Part shown: positions 5,112 to 6,336 of the stretch, piece by piece
How the letters are laid out: each line of letters begins with the position of its first letter
How positions within the stretch are numbered: the first letter of the stretch is position 1
Source of the DNA: Opitutales bacterium
Lineage (GTDB): Bacteria; Verrucomicrobiota; Verrucomicrobiia; Opitutales; Oceanipulchritudinaceae
Direction of reading: 5' to 3'
Assembly: GCA_007123395.1 (NCBI GenBank)
Contig: SKLD01000277.1
Span: forward strand, 1 to 6,336
Length of the DNA: 6,336 nucleotides
The notes under the pieces: model-generated
Database searches by the model: none
What the model saw: the letters and a program-made list of their open reading frames with translations, nothing else
What the model was told of the DNA's origin: nothing
Program-made: the position numbers and the translations under genes

Positions 5112-6336
5112 ATGTGGAAACAGTGGATAACGCTTGTGCCCTACCTGCGGCCACACCGACGGGCGTTTGTCATCGCAATGTTGTGCGGGGCGGCGGCGGG
5201 AGCGGCGAGCGGATTCGGCGCGCCGTTTTTCATGCAGCGGGTGTTTGCGGGGTTTTTTGAAGCCCATGACGTTGACCACAGCCTCGGCTATCAGATCTTC
5301 ATCGCCAGCTTGCTGCCGACGATTTTTTTGGCCCGTGGTGTTTCGCTCTACGCCAACCAGTTTCTCCTCAACCGGGTGGGCCAGTCCGTGCTGATGCGCC
5401 TCAGAAAGGACCTCTTTGATCACTTGCAGCGGCTGCACCTCGGCTTCTTCGAACGCGAACGCTCCGGCGACATCGTCGCGCGCCTCGCCGCCGATACAAC
5501 GCAGATCCAGAATACGGTCATCATCCTCATCAAGGAGGGCGTGCTCCAGCCGTTCATCTTTTTGGGCGGTCTCGGGTTTCTTGTCTTTTTGTCCGCTCGG
5601 GAAGCGGATATCGGGTTCATCCTGCTGCTCTTTGCCATCGTCCCGCTGATGATCATCCCTGTGCGGATGATCGGACGGCACCTGCGTCGCCGCGGGCGCC
5701 AGATGCAGGACGCTTTCGGCGATGTGTCCGAGGCCATCTCAGAGAATCTCCGCGCCGCCGCCGAGGTCCGCGCCTTCAACCGGGCGGAGCACGAGAGCGT
5801 GCGCTTCGATGAGCGCCTGCGCGCCTACTTCGCCTATGCGATGAAGATGACAAAGTATTACCTGATGACGCAGCCCCTCATGGAGCTAGTCGCCGTCACT
5901 GTGCTGTCCTGCGCATTTCTCTACGCCTACAACCAGGGGCTGGGCTCGTCGGTCTTTCTCGCCATGGGCGGCGGGCTCTTCTTCACGGTCGACGCCGTAA
6001 AGCGCCTCGTGCGCGCGCTCAATGAATGGCAGCGCACGGAGGGGGCCTTCGCCCGCGTGCGTCAAGTGATGGACACAGAGCCGATGATCCGCGATCCGGA
6101 GGCACCCGTCGACCCCGGCCCGGCCTCCGGTGCCCTCACCTTCCGCGGCGTTACCTTCACCTACGGCGAGCAGACCGCGCTTCACGATATCGACTTATCC
6201 ATCAAGCCGGGCACGGTGTGCGCCCTTGTCGGCCCGAGCGGAGCGGGCAAGTCAACCTTCTCCAAACTCATTGTGCGCTTTTACGATCCGACCGTCGGCA
6301 GCATCCTGCTTGATGGACACGACCTGCGCTCGATGC
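5112..6336 (+). CDS. ABC exporter half-transporter, MsbA-like (3' end outside window)
   Basis: An open frame runs from ATG 5112 to the right edge, 408 codons plus one base. It is an inner-membrane exporter with a type-I transmembrane domain followed by an ATPase domain, most like the lipid/multidrug group. Six hydrophobic segments lie at about 17-43, 59-83, 139-161, 166-187, 255-275 and 279-299. The cytoplasmic-loop motif 'LGFFERERSGDIVARLAAD' (110-128) is typical of this group. The ATPase domain starts near 341 with the A-loop Tyr351 in FTYG and Walker A GPSGAGKS at 374-381, followed by 'YDPTVGSILLDG'. Q-loop, ABC signature and Walker B fall beyond the window. I chose 5112 because MWKQWITLVPYLRPHRRAFV is a normal beginning for the family. 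An in-frame ATG at 5034 would add 26 mostly basic residues (MLPRIRRRRVPRK...). Neither start has a convincing ribosome binding site. The substrate cannot be told from the sequence. Such half-transporters act as homo- or heterodimers. Confidence 0.95.
   Translation, partial: MWKQWITLVPYLRPHRRAFVIAMLCGAAAGAASGFGAPFFMQRVFAGFFEAHDVDHSLGYQIFIASLLPTIFLARGVSLYANQFLLNRVGQSVLMRLRKDLFDHLQRLHLGFFERERSGDIVARLAADTTQIQNTVIILIKEGVLQPFIFLGGLGFLVFLSAREADIGFILLLFAIVPLMIIPVRMIGRHLRRRGRQMQDAFGDVSEAISENLRAAAEVRAFNRAEHESVRFDERLRAYFAYAMKMTKYYLMTQPLMELVAVTVLSCAFLYAYNQGLGSSVFLAMGGGLFFTVDAVKRLVRALNEWQRTEGAFARVRQVMDTEPMIRDPEAPVDPGPASGALTFRGVTFTYGEQTALHDIDLSIKPGTVCALVGPSGAGKSTFSKLIVRFYDPTVGSILLDGHDLRSM

Noticed and set aside
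5079..5681. Minus-strand open frame of 200 codons, rich in Asp/Glu/Lys/Arg, opposite the exporter
   Set aside because: It is antisense to transmembrane and loop segments of a clear ABC exporter. The charged composition is what complementing such codons yields.

Overview
The window looks like chromosomal DNA from a GC-rich Gram-negative bacterium. The best guess is Verrucomicrobiota, perhaps Opitutae-like. That placement is inferred from protein style: a secreted protein with a 'SYxLSGTxGQP...GFW' module followed by 'DGxxNLLxYALG', a phage-fibre-like exported protein whose N-terminal 'TYQGxV...SHDGSSTGG...LRVWF' layout I associate with that phylum, and a RAYT-type transposase tail. No rRNA or other phylogenetic marker is present, so it remains an inference.

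Layout from left to right. (1) Positions 1-389, plus strand: the 3' end of a gene resembling the C-terminal part of a REP-associated tyrosine transposase. (2) Positions 406-1725, minus strand: a complete monofunctional homoserine dehydrogenase with an ACT domain, converging on the transposase tail with only 16 bases between stops. (3) Positions 1807-2490 and 2487-4811, both minus strand and overlapping by four bases: two exported proteins. The upstream, first-transcribed one has 774 residues. It has a signal peptide, a beta-rich N-terminal region, eight tandem 15-residue glycine/asparagine head-type repeats, three 'VGxxT' stalk motifs, and a C-terminal peptidase-S74 type intramolecular chaperone with a Ser-Lys pair and a terminal coiled coil. 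The downstream one has 227 residues and is a small secreted protein of unknown role. (4) Positions 4812-5111: a divergent intergenic region of 300 bp, locally AT-rich, with several palindromes and short repeats, probably holding promoters for both directions. (5) Positions 5112 to the right edge, plus strand: the first 408 codons of an MsbA-like ABC exporter half-transporter, cut by the window end after the Walker A motif.

How the parts may work together: the two overlapping genes are probably co-translated and their products both exported, so a trimeric, self-processing surface fibre with a secreted companion is the most interesting reading of the window. Homoserine dehydrogenase (Thr/Met/Ile pathway) lies 81 bases downstream on the same strand with no visible terminator between, so it might be read through, but no functional link is evident. 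The ABC exporter is divergently transcribed and need not be related. None of the four visible gene starts has a convincing Shine-Dalgarno sequence, so the starts given rest on protein features.
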